From Metridium senile (lineage: Eukaryota > Cnidaria > Anthozoa > Actiniaria > Metridiidae): a stretch of 64,000 nucleotides of DNA. Location of the stretch: positions 12,556,370 to 12,620,369 of the forward strand of contig OX459102.1 in NCBI GenBank assembly GCA_949775045.1. The letters run 5' to 3'. The translations under genes were made by a program, and so were the position numbers. Below the pieces are notes generated by a model. That model ran no database searches. It was given only the letters and a program-made list of their open reading frames with translations, and was not told the DNA's origin. Below are positions 9,798-24,700 of the stretch, one piece after another (the stretch's first letter is position 1; each line of letters starts with the position of its first letter).

Positions 9798-12700
9798 ATG
9801 AACAACAATATTGCTTGTATTTTATTCTGCGAGTTTCACCCGATCGCTGGTCCAAAAATCGCCTACCAAGTAAGCTAAGAAAATATGCAATCGGAGCTAA
9901 TTTGAAGCTAACATGTAAAAGTGATTTTTTTCTGTCAAACTTTAAGTCCCCAGAGAACTTCATTTCCAAAGAGGAGTTTGATTGTGTTGCAGTTTATATC
10001 ATTCCTAAAACAGAACTGCAACGAAAGCTTATAACTGTGTAAGTATATGGCTTTTGTTCGTGATGCATTTGATTAAAATGATCTCCTTTCCAATCCTTTC
10101 CTCTGATTTTCTAGCCTTTCCAATCCTGTATTTTCCTTTCCTACTCTTTCTTATCCTTCCCATCCTTTCCTGTGATTTTCAATCCTTTCCAATCTTTTTC
10201 TTTCCTAATATTCCTTTCCTCTCTTTATCCTTGATTTCGTTCTCCATTCTTTCCTTTACTTTTCTATCTTTTCCTATCTTTTTCTTTCCTTTCCTTTCCT
10301 TTCCTTTCCTCTCATTTTTTCTTTTCTTCTTCTATTCAGTTTTTTCATTTCTTTTCTTGGTTCGCTCACTCCAGCTTTATATTTATGTTTTTTTTATCTA
10401 GGAATGCTTTGAATTATAAGTTTGTTGGCTGTCCAATCAGCATTGAGAATGCAAAATACTCCAGAAATGCACTGTTATTCAATGTCTGCTTTGTTTTCAA
10501 CGAGAAATCTGATACAGTTTGCTATGATGGCGTTGTAAGGAAACTTGCAAGTTATCTCACCACACTTGAGGTATGACCTATTTTAATTAATTATATATTG
10601 CTAAAGATAGAGTACAAACACTAAAAGTGTGCAACATAAATACCACTAAATACTGCTAAATTATGCAAATTCTTTTGTTCTCTATTGTTTAATCAACACT
10701 ATTTAGTGGTAAATAGTACAAAGTATTGCACACTTTTAGTGTTTGTACTCTAGTTATGATTATAAGTATTGTGGTATACACTGTGTGGCGGCTGTAAAAG
10801 GTGCCATTCTAAGCTCTCAATCTGCCTTGATTTGTTTTGATTTGTTTGTTGTATGTTATTTAAAGCGCCTAGAACAGAACTGGATAGGTGCTATATAAAT
10901 ATTTATCATTATTTCATCATTATTATTACAATGTTAGTAATGTTTAACAAATGAGCAGGAGTGTTTTATCACAAGGCAAAGTCCAGATGTTTTAGACCTG
11001 ATGAAACATGATATGCAAGTTTAGAAGAAGAAGAAGTAATTCTTGCACATAGTCTTCAAGCAATGATGTATGCGGATGATACGCAGCTCTATGTAACTGG
11101 CATCGGCTCAATGGATAATCAGACCACTGTCCTATCCATGCTTCAGCTCTACAAGTGCTAAAGACATTGTCATCTGGTGTACTTCCAACATCCTCGGGAA
11201 CCCAGGGGTATTCTTCTGTCGCTCGTTTCTCGCTTCCACAACATATACCCCTGGGAACGTAGTCTGTTGGAGCTTGTTCCGGAAGTCAAAATTCAAACTT
11301 TTTTAACGACTTTCTTTGAATGGTTATCTTGATTTTCATTGGTCGACCTAATAAGGTCGACCAATCAGGAAAGAGCTGAATTTTGACTTCCGGAACAAGC
11401 TCCAACAGACTACGTTCCCAGGGGTATATGTTGTGGAAGCGAGAAACGAGCGACAGAAGAATACCCCTGGGTTCCCGAGGATGTACTTCCAATGGTTTGG
11501 CATGTAACCCTGACAAAACTGAAGTTGTGCACTTTTCATCACGTTTCTCCAAATGCAACACTATCCACTGGATTGATGTTAATGGCTTTACCATTACCAA
11601 CTACACGAGATCTGGGCGTAATCGTTGATTCCCAACTCCAAATGACAAAACATGTTAACAGCTTGTGTAAATCTGCATTCTGTAGTATAAGAAACATTGT
11701 CTTGGTAGAATCAGGAAGTTCCTTGACAGAGGAAACTGTGAGCACCTCATACAAATGTTTATAACATCAAAACTAGACTCTTGTAATAGCCTTCTTGTGG
11801 GTCTTCCAGACGTTGAAATATCTAAACTTCAACGAGTACAAAACTCGTCTCATTACTGGCGCTAGGAAGACTGATCATATCAAACCGATTTTGAAGCGCC
11901 TGCACTGGCTGCTGATCAAGGCTAGAATACACTTCAAGATTCTTCTAATGACTTACCAAGCCCACTACATAGCAGAACTGATAAGAATAATTTAAATATT
12001 CCATTAGTATTTTGTAAAGCTTTGAGACTTCATGTAAAGCTATAAAATTTATTATTATTATTTATAATTTGAACAAAAATATTAAGAATTTATCAATGAA
12101 TTTTTATCTGCAGTTAAACACTGGTCTCAGTGATGATTGCTTTTGTAAATAACTCATGAATTATTTACAGCCTGCAAAAATGTTTAATGTTTAATAAATT
12201 ATATGTTTGCAGCTTGAAAATGGCTTTATATCAAAAGAAGAAACAAAAGAAACCCTACCAGACATACTTGAGAAGATCAGAACTGAGTTGAATGATGCAG
12301 GAAGATGTACTATTCCTATTGGTAATATAACTTACATTAGATTGCTTTTGTAGTTTTGTGTATAATTTTTTTTTCTTTTGCTCTCTTTAATTTAGATAAA
12401 ATAATATAAATACTTGCATGTAACCATGGAATAAACACAGTTTCAGTATTTATCACTTTCTCAGTTTGGGTTTTGATGTTTTAAAGTTTTGTTTGTATTT
12501 CTGTTTGTTTGTTTATTCATTTGATTGTCTGTTTTGTTGTTTAATATTTATTTATTTGTTTGTTTATAAATTGTTGTTTATTTTTTTGTCTGTCTATTTG
12601 TTAATTTGTTTGTCTGTGTGTTTGTTTGTTTATTTGTTTGCTTGTTAATGCTTATTGATGTTTTATTTATTTGTCGTTTATATGTTTGTCTGTTTGTTTG

Positions 12701-15700
12701 TTTGTTTGTCTATCTGTCTGTGTGTCTGTCTGTCTGTCAGTGTGTCTGTCTGTGTGTCTGTTTGTTTGTTTGTCAGTTTGATTGTCTGTCCAGATGTTTC
12801 TTTATTTGCCATAAATGCACAATGCTAAAATGTCTTTCTATTACACACCCAGATGAGGCCAACACAATTCATTTAAAACCTGATTTACCGGTTAAGGAAC
12901 CAGTTACAGTGAAAGACCATGAAGTACCTATCTTCTTATGGGACCAGAGGGCTTGGTCGACCAAAGAATGGGATATCACAACTCAACAAGTATGATAACC
13001 TAGAGCTAGTATAGGGTAGTAGTTAATGCAGGGGAGGGGATCTGATACAGGTTGAAGAGTAGCCTCCTCTGCAGGCATATCTCTTATATCTCTTTCCATT
13101 GGGCTTCCTGTGGTGAGGAAAAACAACGGAGGAGAGGCAACTCGCCTAACTAGCTCCTAGTCCCTCTCTATTAGCAGCACAGGAAACCCAAATCCAAATT
13201 AGATCACAGAGACGCCTGTGGAGGAGGCTAAGTGAAGAGTAGCTCTTAGATTAAAAGTTTCATGAGGTACTTGCAGTGCAACTACTGAAACAGGGGCCAC
13301 CAAAACATAATTATTTAATCACGAACACTATGAACAATAGAATTAATCTCTAAATGTTTGATTTTTTTGCTTAAAATGCTTATAATTTTCATTATATGTG
13401 AAACGGAATAGATCAAGATTAAATAAAAAACATCTTAGCCTGTGCGAACTGTCTGAAAAAATTTTGTTTGGTCTCAAAAACTATATATTTTGAAATTTGT
13501 TTGGGAGGCCCCGCTTTCAGAAGTCGCACTGTAATGATCTAGTGGAATGGATGCTCCATCAATAGGATCCCTGGCCTGGTTGATGACATTCTCTGACTCT
13601 TCTCAGAGCAAAGGTCCTGTCTATCTTCAATCCAATCCATTAAAAGTGAACATAAAATATCCTATATACAAATATTGGATATAAAATATCTACTATCAGT
13701 ACTAATGATAAATTTGTATTTTTAAACAGATAATACTATATATTGATGGATACAATCATGTGCTGAGAATTGCAAATGAAGCTGACATGGAACCAGGTCT
13801 TGTTAGAAAGTGTATACAGAACTTGGTGTGAGTGATCTTTGAACCTACATGTGTACTGTCTTACTTAATCAAATCATTAATAATTATAAGAAGTTTATAA
13901 AAGAAATCATAACTGTTGAGGAGGTTGTATATCTGATACAACTTACACTAGTGCCGTGTTCCCTTGTTTCCATAAATGTTGAATTTGATTACAACATTTG
14001 TGTCAGTGTTGTATCAGCTATACAATCATTTGCCTTCAGCTTGTTACTGTATCTCCTGATCCAACACAACCCCTCATGTTGTAAACACTACTTCAAAACA
14101 GGTAGTTGTTGATTATGCTACATACAGCACGTCACTGCATGTATACTGCAAAGTTACAAATAAAATATGATTGTCAATTAATTTGCGCTAATCATTTCAC
14201 TTTAAGAAAATATTGGTACTATGTGACTCCATAAAATTTTGCTCTCTCTCTCTTTTGCTACAAGTGTTTTACAATCCTGGTTTTCTTGTGGTGATTGTAT
14301 TGTATGGATGATAAACTGTATTTTTCATTTTTGCTTCAGATACTACAATGTTGTCAAGCTTATTCCAATATTTCAGGTGGGTGTGTTATAAATAGAAAAA
14401 CTCAACACACAATACCGTCAAATGTTACGAAAACTTGTTAGAGGTGGTCATCAGAAACATGAATTAAGATGACAACATGCATCAAATTTAAACTTGAAAA
14501 TTCAGATATTCACCGACAATGGGGGAGGGGGGGAGTAAAACGTAAAAGAACCACTGAGGATATAACAAACCCTGGCTGTGACCACCCTCAGTGACTGGCT
14601 CATACTAACACATTCTAACTACTAAATACTCTTGATTGTCAGCCACCAGTGGTCTGTACATATGATAATCATAAAGCACGTTGAGCCATATGTGAGATGT
14701 GCTACATAAGCGCCACATTACATGAAACTTATGACCAGCTGATTTCCTCTGATTCTCTTTTGTTGTGTGTGGTGTTTTTCAATAATACTGTTTTCCCCAA
14801 AAAAATCTCATAAAAATACTCAATGTTGAATTATTAACGTCCATTAGTTCATAATTATTGTGAGTAGAAAGTTTACTATGCTTGTTCAATTTCTGAAATT
14901 ATGAGCATATAAATTTTACATAAGTGCTATATTTAAGAAGACCTGTCATTGCAAGTGAACTGTTGTTGAAAACTGCCACTGTGTAGTGGCTCCACAATAA
15001 CGACAATTGTAGTTTTTATTTCCCATTTTCCCATATTGTATACCAGTAATAATTTTTTTTTTTTTTTTTTTTGCTGCAGTATTCTAATGTTTACATCCCA
15101 ACACCAGAAATGAACAGACTTTACACAGACATAAAACTGCAAGATGATTGCATCCAGTATTCTCCTAAGAAAGGTTGGTCAAACACTCCCAGCGTAGCCA
15201 ATCGTATTATTCGGAAATCGAATACAATCAAACGCAATCATATGATTGGATTCGATATCATTCGGCACTCGAATTAAGTTAATTAAGTTTTGGTTACTTA
15301 ATAAATAAATAAATAAATCGATCAATCAGTTAATCGATCAACCAAACAATCAACTAATCAATTAATCAATCAAACTATCAATCACTCAATCGATCATGCA
15401 ACCAATTGCAACCAAACAAATAACTAATCAAATTTTTGAAACAAACAATCATGCAGTCAATCAATCAATCAATCAACCAAACAAACGACCAACCAAACAA
15501 TCAACTTATCAATTAATGAATCAAACAATCAATCACTCAATAAGTCAATCATCAGTCTATCAATCAGTCAATCGATCAATTAACCAATCAATCAAACGAT
15601 CAACCAAACAATTAACTAATCATATTAATGTGATTCAAACAATCAATCAGTCAATCGATTGATCAGTCAATCAAGTTATTCATCAACCAATAAATTCTAT

Positions 15701-18700
15701 CCTTCAAGCAATCAATAGGCCAACCAATCAATCAATCAACCAATGAATCGATCAGGCAACCAACCAATAAATTCTATCAATTAACCAATCAATCAATCGG
15801 TCATGCAACCATCGAATAAATTCAACCAATCAATCAATCAATCAATCAGCCAATAAATCAATCAATCAGCCAACCAATCAATCAATTAACCAATCAACTA
15901 ACCAATCAATCAATCACTAGTTGCTCTTTCACTCACTCTAATATCATTTTATCAACATCGGACAACTGATAAATATATACTATTTGTCATCAGGGGCTGT
16001 TCTTCCGACCTTCTACGATATCTTTAAGATGTACTGTGCCCTAAGTCCTGGTGTCAGAGTGAGAGACCTGTGCGCTCGTTTCAATCCGAGCTCACTTCGA
16101 ATTGATGAAAGGTGAGATGCTGATCATGAATTCATGTTATTATTTTATTATTGTTGTTGTTTCTTGTTAATTTACATATTGTTGTACCGCACATGCACGA
16201 GCACTGACATGTGCTTGTAAGTTTAGCCATTACGGATCAACAATTAAAAGCTAAACTTACAACAGCATTTTTTGACTAGTTATATGTCTTAAACTTATTA
16301 TTGGTACATCACAATTATCTAATGAAAATCACACTCATTATTGATTAGATATTTGATTACCGTGCGGCTTACAAATTAAAAAGAAAAATTGCGATTATAG
16401 TTCCGTTTTTGTACTCGACCAGCTTTAGTTAAGACAATGGCCAATTTCCAGGATGTATGAAGGGGGGGGGGGGGGGGGTACTCCCTTTGTCCAAGTCGGG
16501 TAGGGGTGATCGGCGGTCGATTTGTAAGAACCTGAAAAGGACCCTTTAAAGGTTTCACCCCTCACCCCGATCATCCCCACCACTTGGACAAAGGGAATCC
16601 CTCGTGCAACCCACCCCCATCCCCCTGCCTTTGTCCAAGTGTTAGGGGTGTTCGGTGCTCCTTTTAGCGTTGAAACTTTTTCCTGTACCCACCTCTGGGG
16701 CTCAAAAATCAATTTCAAGAATTACCGAACTTCATGTGTTTCTCCAAAAAGTGATAATTTTCTTCATCGCTTTCCTAATGTCACCCATTCTAGCAGCATA
16801 GATCCATGGATTTATCGCACTATTTGCCATTGCAAAAAATAGCCCCCAAAACCATGCCTTCATAATCTTAGTTTTCATGCAGTGGTCACCCAATACTTGT
16901 ACAAAAGTTAACACCAAAGCCGGACTCCAAAACAGTAAAACATTGCCTATCACTATGGCAATCGTACGCGCTCCTTTATGTCGCTTAGCAACGTTAGTAT
17001 CGATGGTTTGCGCGGCAATTTTTCGCATTTGTTCTCGCGCGACTTTGAATACTCGGTTGTAGCAGTAGGCGATGACCAGGAAAGGTATAGCAATAGAGAC
17101 AATGCTTTCAAGAAGCCAAATTAATGGTAGTTTAAATGGGTTTGTAGTAAAGAAGCGAATGAAGGGATAGCCAATCGATATCGTCCACGTACACACTGTT
17201 GCTATGATACAGACACGTGTTGTCATTATCCATTCGTACCGCAGTGTGGCTGTGATTGCAAAATACCTGGATACAGGAAAAACATTACTCGGTTAATAAT
17301 AATAGTTTACCGGGCCTATATGGCACCTCCCCCCTCCCCCTTCACTTTTTGGGGAGGGGTCCTGGACAAGCACAATATACTTTTATGACAGAATTCTTAC
17401 AATAACATCGGATTACGTTTCTCTTTCTCGTATCTGATGAGGAGGGGTAGTGTTAGTTCGTTGATTACATTCCATCTGATGATGACATACATTCTCCTTA
17501 CATACTAGATCTATGACCACCCCCTCCCCAAAAATGAATGCTGTTTTTTTTTTGCTGCTATTGTATTGAAATCAGACTTGTTTTCTATAGAATTGTAACT
17601 AGAAATAAAATGTGAGCATCAGTTCAAATGTCTATATAGAGGATATTACATGGGCGCGCGGAGATACCAATTTTATCTTCGACCATGTAAGGTTCTGTTT
17701 ATTATATAGATATCGATAAAATGTCAAGAGCAATAAGACTTCATTGACTCGTTATTAAAAACCTTTATGCAAAACGAATTGCATCTGAAAACGATATCTT
17801 CACATGTGAAAGATATGATATCTTTCACATGTGAAGGATACGAAGTTTTAGACACTAGAGAATTCCTGGTATTTCATCAATATCTATATAATAATATTGT
17901 ATTACAATCACTTTTGTTGATAACAAGTGTAATTTCAATACATTACCAACACAAAACCAGCATTCATTTCGGTCTTGGCTTGATGCTTGTTGCTCTAGCG
18001 ACGTTAACGATTTTTAAAATAAGTGTATACGAGCTAGGAAACTAGCGAGTAAACTAGTATAGGCTGCGTCGATGTTTGATATAAACGATAGGTAATATAA
18101 TGAAATTTGTAACACCGTAAAAAATGTTATTCTAACTTTACTAACGTCTTAAACTTTAGCCCTTCGTCGAAGTAAAAAACAAAGGACTGAGGGAGCTATA
18201 AACGAGTATAGATAGTATAACCGATATATACACCGACGCAGCCTATACTAGTTTACTCGTTAGTTTCCATTTTTATGGCTATCATTCATACCTGTCAACT
18301 GCGATAGCACAAAGACCAAAACTAGTCGCCGTGAACGTCTGTAGTACCATGATATCACTTGCCTTGACAAACTGTATCTCAGTATACCAGTAATTCTTAT
18401 AGCATCGTACAGCTAACAGGGGATGCACTATAAGACCTGTAACAAAATCAGCTAGAGCTACTGAGGCCAGGAAGTAGTTGGAAACAGTATGTAAAGATGG
18501 TGTCCTGTAAATAGCCAGTAAAACTACGAAATTCCCAGTCGAAGATAGGACTCCAAATATAATGTTTAAGATAGTGAGAAGGATGGAGATTTCTGGTTCT
18601 AGGTCCCCATAGCATTCTGGGTCAATTTGTGAGAAGTAGCCGTTAGATGCGTTGGTCATTTTGGTTCACTGCAAAAGTGAAAATTTTGAATTTCATTTAA

Positions 18701-21700
18701 ATGACTAAAATCAGCGGTTACAATATATAGTATAGGTTGCATCAGTTGGAGTAAAAAAAAAGTACGATAGCTAGCGGTTAACTGGCGTCCAGGTCTGCGC
18801 GCGTCAGTGTTTCTTAGTAAAAATGTACAATAACTAGTGGTTCAGTGAAATAGTGGGTACTGCGTCGATGTCTCTAAGGAAACAGTTGGAGTAAAATGTA
18901 CGATAACCAGCTGCAGTTAAACTAGTGGGAAATGCATCGATGTTTCTACGGAAACAGTTCGAGTACAAATGTAGAATAACTAGCGGTTAAACTAGTGTTG
19001 ACTGCGTCGATGTTTCTAAGGAAACAGTTGGATTAAAATGTACGATAACTAGCAGTTAAACTAGTGTGAACTGCGTCGCTAAATAGTGTGGACTGCGTCG
19101 ATGCTTCTAAGGAACAATTAGAGTACAAATGTAGAATAACTAGCGTATTTTTGTATTGCCCATCTGAGTCTACAAAGGCCCGTATCAGAGATACCGTATG
19201 CCATCTTGAAAAGAATGCCATTACCATATATGGTATTGTAGGTGAGAATTAGGAAGAGCCAAGAACTAACATGAAATACTCTACTTGACTAGAGCGAAAA
19301 CTATAACATGTATAGTTTAATAAATTAACGAGCAGGAGTGTTTTATCAGGTTTAAAATCCCGAGGGCGAAGCTGATAAAACACGTTCTGCTTCTATATAA
19401 TGACAATTTTGTCCAATCCGATGCTCCTCTCTGGTCACGAGGAAAGCATTCTATATCGCATAATCAACGTTTGAAACGCGGAGGGATTATGAATAGAAGA
19501 ACAATGGAATGCAAATAAACATGAAGCATTATATAATGGCACATGTGTCATTATATAATGCTTCATGTCCATAATTCAGATATTACCCTTCCCCCCCCCC
19601 CCCCCCCCCCCCCCCAATCCCCATCCCCATCTCTTCTGACAAGTGAACATCAAACTTAGAAATAATGTACTTTTAGAATTTTGGCGAAAAAAAGTCTTTG
19701 ATCATGAGTGCCAATGTCAGGATTCGAACCGAGATCTTCTGCTTGGTTATATCCGCGCTTTAAGCCATTATACTACTCAATTAATCGATGAAAAGTTTGC
19801 AACGTTTTCTCATCTAGTTCGTTAGCATTCAAGTTGGTTAGCATTCCTCTATTATTACTGTAAATCAATTCCCAAATGCAAACAACCTTCTGTTTTCTTT
19901 TGTTTCATCGATATTGGACAAAATGGTCATGAATTACTGAGTTTTTTAAGTCATTCAAAAAACTTGCAGCACTTGTTTTATCAGGTATTGATAAAACACT
20001 GCTGCTCGTTTTTTAAATAGTACATATTGATACATTTAATCAGCTTGGTAAGCTGAGCAAACACCAAGATTCAACAATGAAAGTTACTGGAAAAAAACCG
20101 TATGTTTATGGAAATAAAAAAAAATCTTCTAGTGGGACACGTATCATGCGCCCTACTAATGGGGGAGACTCGCTCACACTCACTACCTCTAGATCTACGA
20201 AATACTGAGGAATACTGGATCTTTCTTATACAAGCAACCAGCGGATGAACTAGTGAGGGCTGCATCGATATTTCTGAGAAATTAATTGGGTAAATTAAAC
20301 GATAACTAGGGGATAAACTTGTGTGGCCTATATCGCCAGGCGTTTCTAAGAAAGAATTGAGTAAAATATACGATAACTAGCGGATAAATTTGTGCCGGTC
20401 TGCATCGCCGAGCATTTCTAAGAAAATAATAATAATATGCTTTGCTTGGATATATAAAGTAAAATTGAATAGATTTTAAAAATGCGATAACTAGCAGATG
20501 CTAAGTAACAATTGAGTAAAATATACTAGTGAAATTATTTGCAATGAAAATAAATACGAGAAACCGATATCTTAAACATCGTAAAAAAATAGCAGTACCA
20601 ACTAACGATTCAATTTGGATAAGAACAGTAAGTTTTATGCAGTATTGTAGAGAAGAAAATACCTTGTGAAACTTGACCCGAGCTATATTTTCACTGGTTG
20701 TCGGACGTTCGCTCCACCGCCGCAGTAATTTCATTGCACTATACTTGTGTAAATTTTATAACTAAAACAAACATTTACATGCTGTTGTTAGACCTTTATT
20801 AAAAACCGTTCCATGAAATAAAGATAATGTCAGTTAATTTTTGGTCATTGATCGGTTTATAATGGGTCGGGATATATATTTAGTGATAAAAAGCAACGAC
20901 AATTACTTCGATATTTCTAAGAAAAAAAATGGAATTACAGAACTATATTAACAATTATAATAAATTAGTTTTGTTTGTTTTTTTGTTTGTGTATTTTGGA
21001 GCAAAAACTGCGTCACCAAACTATTACATAACAAACAATTTCAGAAGTATATAAATAATAATCTATTGTCGGCGCTACTAGCCGAAAAACAAAAAAATTG
21101 TAAAAGAGCTTGAGTTTTTTTCATGTATATTATTAATAAGTAATCATATGGTTTCTCGTTCAATTTGGGATTAATTCGCACGAGTGTGTTTTTCAAAGAG
21201 CTACTCACGTCCCGTTCGCACTTCCCCTTGGTTTTTCTACATTTTTTTTTTCTTTTTCAGTTCACATTAACTTATTTTTTAATTAGACTTAAATGTAGAT
21301 TGCCAATAAAGCTGTTAAAAAAAATTCCACTTGACCGTACTAAACCTATGATTACCTAGACAAACAATGCAATACTCCAGCTGAGTTGGTCTTCAGAACA
21401 AACATAAGGTCAACCAATAAGAATTGAGGATTCAACATCGTATTTTGATTAGCATTTACCGGCATTATTCTGCCAAGACTATTTTTGAAATGCAAGTTTT
21501 TCCTTCTTAAAATTAATTGTAAATGCTAGTCAAACTCATAGTGGGATTATATTTCAATCAACAAGAAAAGTCTATATTTGTATACTCGGAAAATGCTCAA
21601 AAAAGGCCGATTTACACGATACGATTTTGACCTACGACTGTAGTATACGATTTGCCTACAAATTGTAGTAGGTACCATTCACACGCGCACGACTAGTCGT

Positions 21701-24700
21701 ATACCATTCGTATACGCCATTGCTAAAATCGTGAGTGATTGGACAAATCACGTCATTTTCCTACGACAAGTCGTAGGGTTTTGATCCTTGGTTCAAAATC
21801 CTACTACAAGTCGTAGGTCGCGTGCGTCAGTCGTAGGCAAGTCGTAGGGGCATTTACACGGCACGACTTGGAGCTCATTTGAGTCGTATACTACAAGTCG
21901 CACACGACAATCGTGCCGTGTAAATCGGCCTTTACCAAAAATAGTGACCCATAATTCCTTTCGGGGAAGGCGATCAATTCAGCTGGCTAGAAATAAATAA
22001 TATACAAATTAATATATAAAAACATGTAATGAAAAATAAAATTGCGTGTTTCAGCTCGTCTTTTTAGCTAAAGTAATTAAGGTATTTGTGTCTTTTAATG
22101 TTTTCTAACTTTTAGATTAAACATTTGAAAGGTAAATTCATACAGTTTGTAAATAAAAAACAAAATGGCGTCTCTTTTTTTTATCACTTAAGCTTCGTTT
22201 CGCATTACATACATGATGAAAAAAACACTAGAAGAAAATAGTCTTTTTATTTAAAGCTTTTTTAACTTTTATCTGTATTAAGTAGAAAAAAGGAAATTTT
22301 CTCAGAGTGAAATTTCGCTATTTGTGGAAGTGAATGTATTTTAGATGACTTGGTAAATTTACATTTGAAACTTAGAGTTGTTTTAAAAACGTTATGATTA
22401 TTGTAGCTTCGTCTTTGACTCCTAATGTAATGAAGAAAATGACACAAACCTTTCAGTGCTTTAGACTTCGGCATTCATCGCACAACTTTGAGAAAACATA
22501 ACGGGTTTTTTTCTTTCTTACTTTAAACTTGACAGTCGTCAACTCTTGACAGTTGCCAATGTTTGATGTATAATTTACATCTTTTTAGTGTTGAATAAAC
22601 AGTATTTCTGCGTCGTTCGTTGAACTCAGTTTTTTCGACTTTTTATTAACAGTTTTCCATGAGATCTTCTCACGTTTATACCAGTTGTTGTTGTTGTTTA
22701 AAAAGGACCTCAAAATATTTGCAAATTAGAAAACGCGTACTCCGTGAACACTTGACTTTTTCATGTTATTATTTGCTGAACCTTCTACTGCTTCAAAACC
22801 TCTAAAAACAAACTTAAAATATCGAAAAAGGTTTGCTATTTCCACTGAAAACAAAATGTAATTTTTCGCTTGAATTTTTTGCAGTTCAGTTAAACTTTTT
22901 TTTTTTTTTTTTTTTTGCTTACCAATATTTTGCTTCAACACAAAGTTCTTACTTCGCTTGCATCTTGGCCAACGAATTTACGTTCCAAACATAAAGCATT
23001 CATGAATTTAGACAATATTTTTCTATTAATAATTAAAACTATCCAATATTAATGACATGAATTAGGGGTGGACCATTTGACTTTTTTGTGGGGGGGGGGG
23101 GGGTGGGGGGGATGATTTTGAAAGTAAATTTCCTGCAAGCCAAAATCGCCACTCAAATCTTTGCATTTTAATTTTATCAAATAAATTTCGTGCTCATGGA
23201 AGCGGGCAAAAAAAAAATTCCTGCACGGACCAAAGCAACCCCCCCCCCCCCCCCCCCCCAAATGGTCCACCCCCTAAAGATATTATTCACATATTTATAG
23301 GTTTTAATCTGTTTTTAATTAAAATAACGAAATCAATCTTAATTATTTTCTTTATGCTATTTTTTCTATTATTTTTTGCACTTTTTTAAAATTATTTAGA
23401 AAAAGGTTTACATTATCAATTCTGGGGAAATTATTTCAGAGAAAGCGTTTACTTCAAAAGCGATTATTTATAGTTATGATCTTCATGTAAAGGTTTGTTC
23501 AGGTTAATCATTATAATTGTGGATTCATTGAAGTTTAGTTTCTAAATTATTCTTATTCATTCAATGTTGCATGGTGATGGATAAAACAAAAATTGAATCG
23601 AGATTTCAACAAAAAGTTTATTTCTTCTTTTTGGGAAAAAATAAATTAAAACATTTAAGGTAGTACCGGATACTTGGATTTCTTCAATGAATTTTTTTAT
23701 AAATCCTGTCATTTATAGATCATTGTTAGGCAAGTCAAAAAACGTGAAAAATCATTTCCAAATATGGGTATAAGTGAGCCATAGAAGCACAATTATATAA
23801 TTTTATACGCCAATTACGCACACTACATGTGTATAGAGTTGTACCATTTGTAAAATTTCAGAAAATCCAATCAATGAATATTTTATTTTTTATTCTAAAT
23901 CGTAAGAGTAGTAAATGCAGTCTTGAATAAAAAGAAAAAAAATGGGGGTCACCGTACTAATAGGCGAGTTATAAGCGACCGAATCCATTTTTTTGTTTAA
24001 AAAACACGGCAACGGTCCGCGCGGGACTGGGTTTTAGTACTTTAAACATCTGCTTGAAACTTGTCAAATTATCCTTGTCATCTCCAGAAACCCTAAAACC
24101 TATTTTGTATTAGTTTTACGACTAAAGACGTCAAAATCATATTTTATCTATTCATTTTTACAAAGTTGTAAATTTGTTGTTTTGAGACAAAACAGCGACC
24201 TTGTCAGGTAGTGAAAATCTGAGCATGTTTCGAAAAATGTCCCATTTTACCTCCAAAATTGCATGAAATGACATAATACTTTCTTAAGTTATAGATAAGG
24301 ATTCAATTTAAAATATTATTTAGATAAATTTTCAAAAAAACGCAAATAAATGATGGAAAACGAGATGCGCGAAATGGATGCGCAGAAGCAAGTATCCGGT
24401 ACTACCTTAACTTATGTATAAAACAGAAAAAATGGCACTTGAACTACTTACAATGTAAAGATTTACATATTATTTACAAAGATGAAAAATGGCGACATAA
24501 TTATTTACAAGGAATTTACAAATTATTTACATAGTTTTGAACAATTAATATACTTTGTAAATATACCTTGATCTTCTAATATAAATTTGTATGTACAATC
24601 TATATACAAATTATTCACATACTATGGAAGTTTCTTTTTTCAGTGTTAATGAAGGTTAGAATAGCGGGATTGAGCGACGATTTTAATTTTTGAAAAAAAC

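Noticed and set aside
15300..15925. Regular CAATCAATC spacing considered as a CRISPR-like array
   Set aside because: Simple tetranucleotide repeat without unique spacers, in an animal intron.
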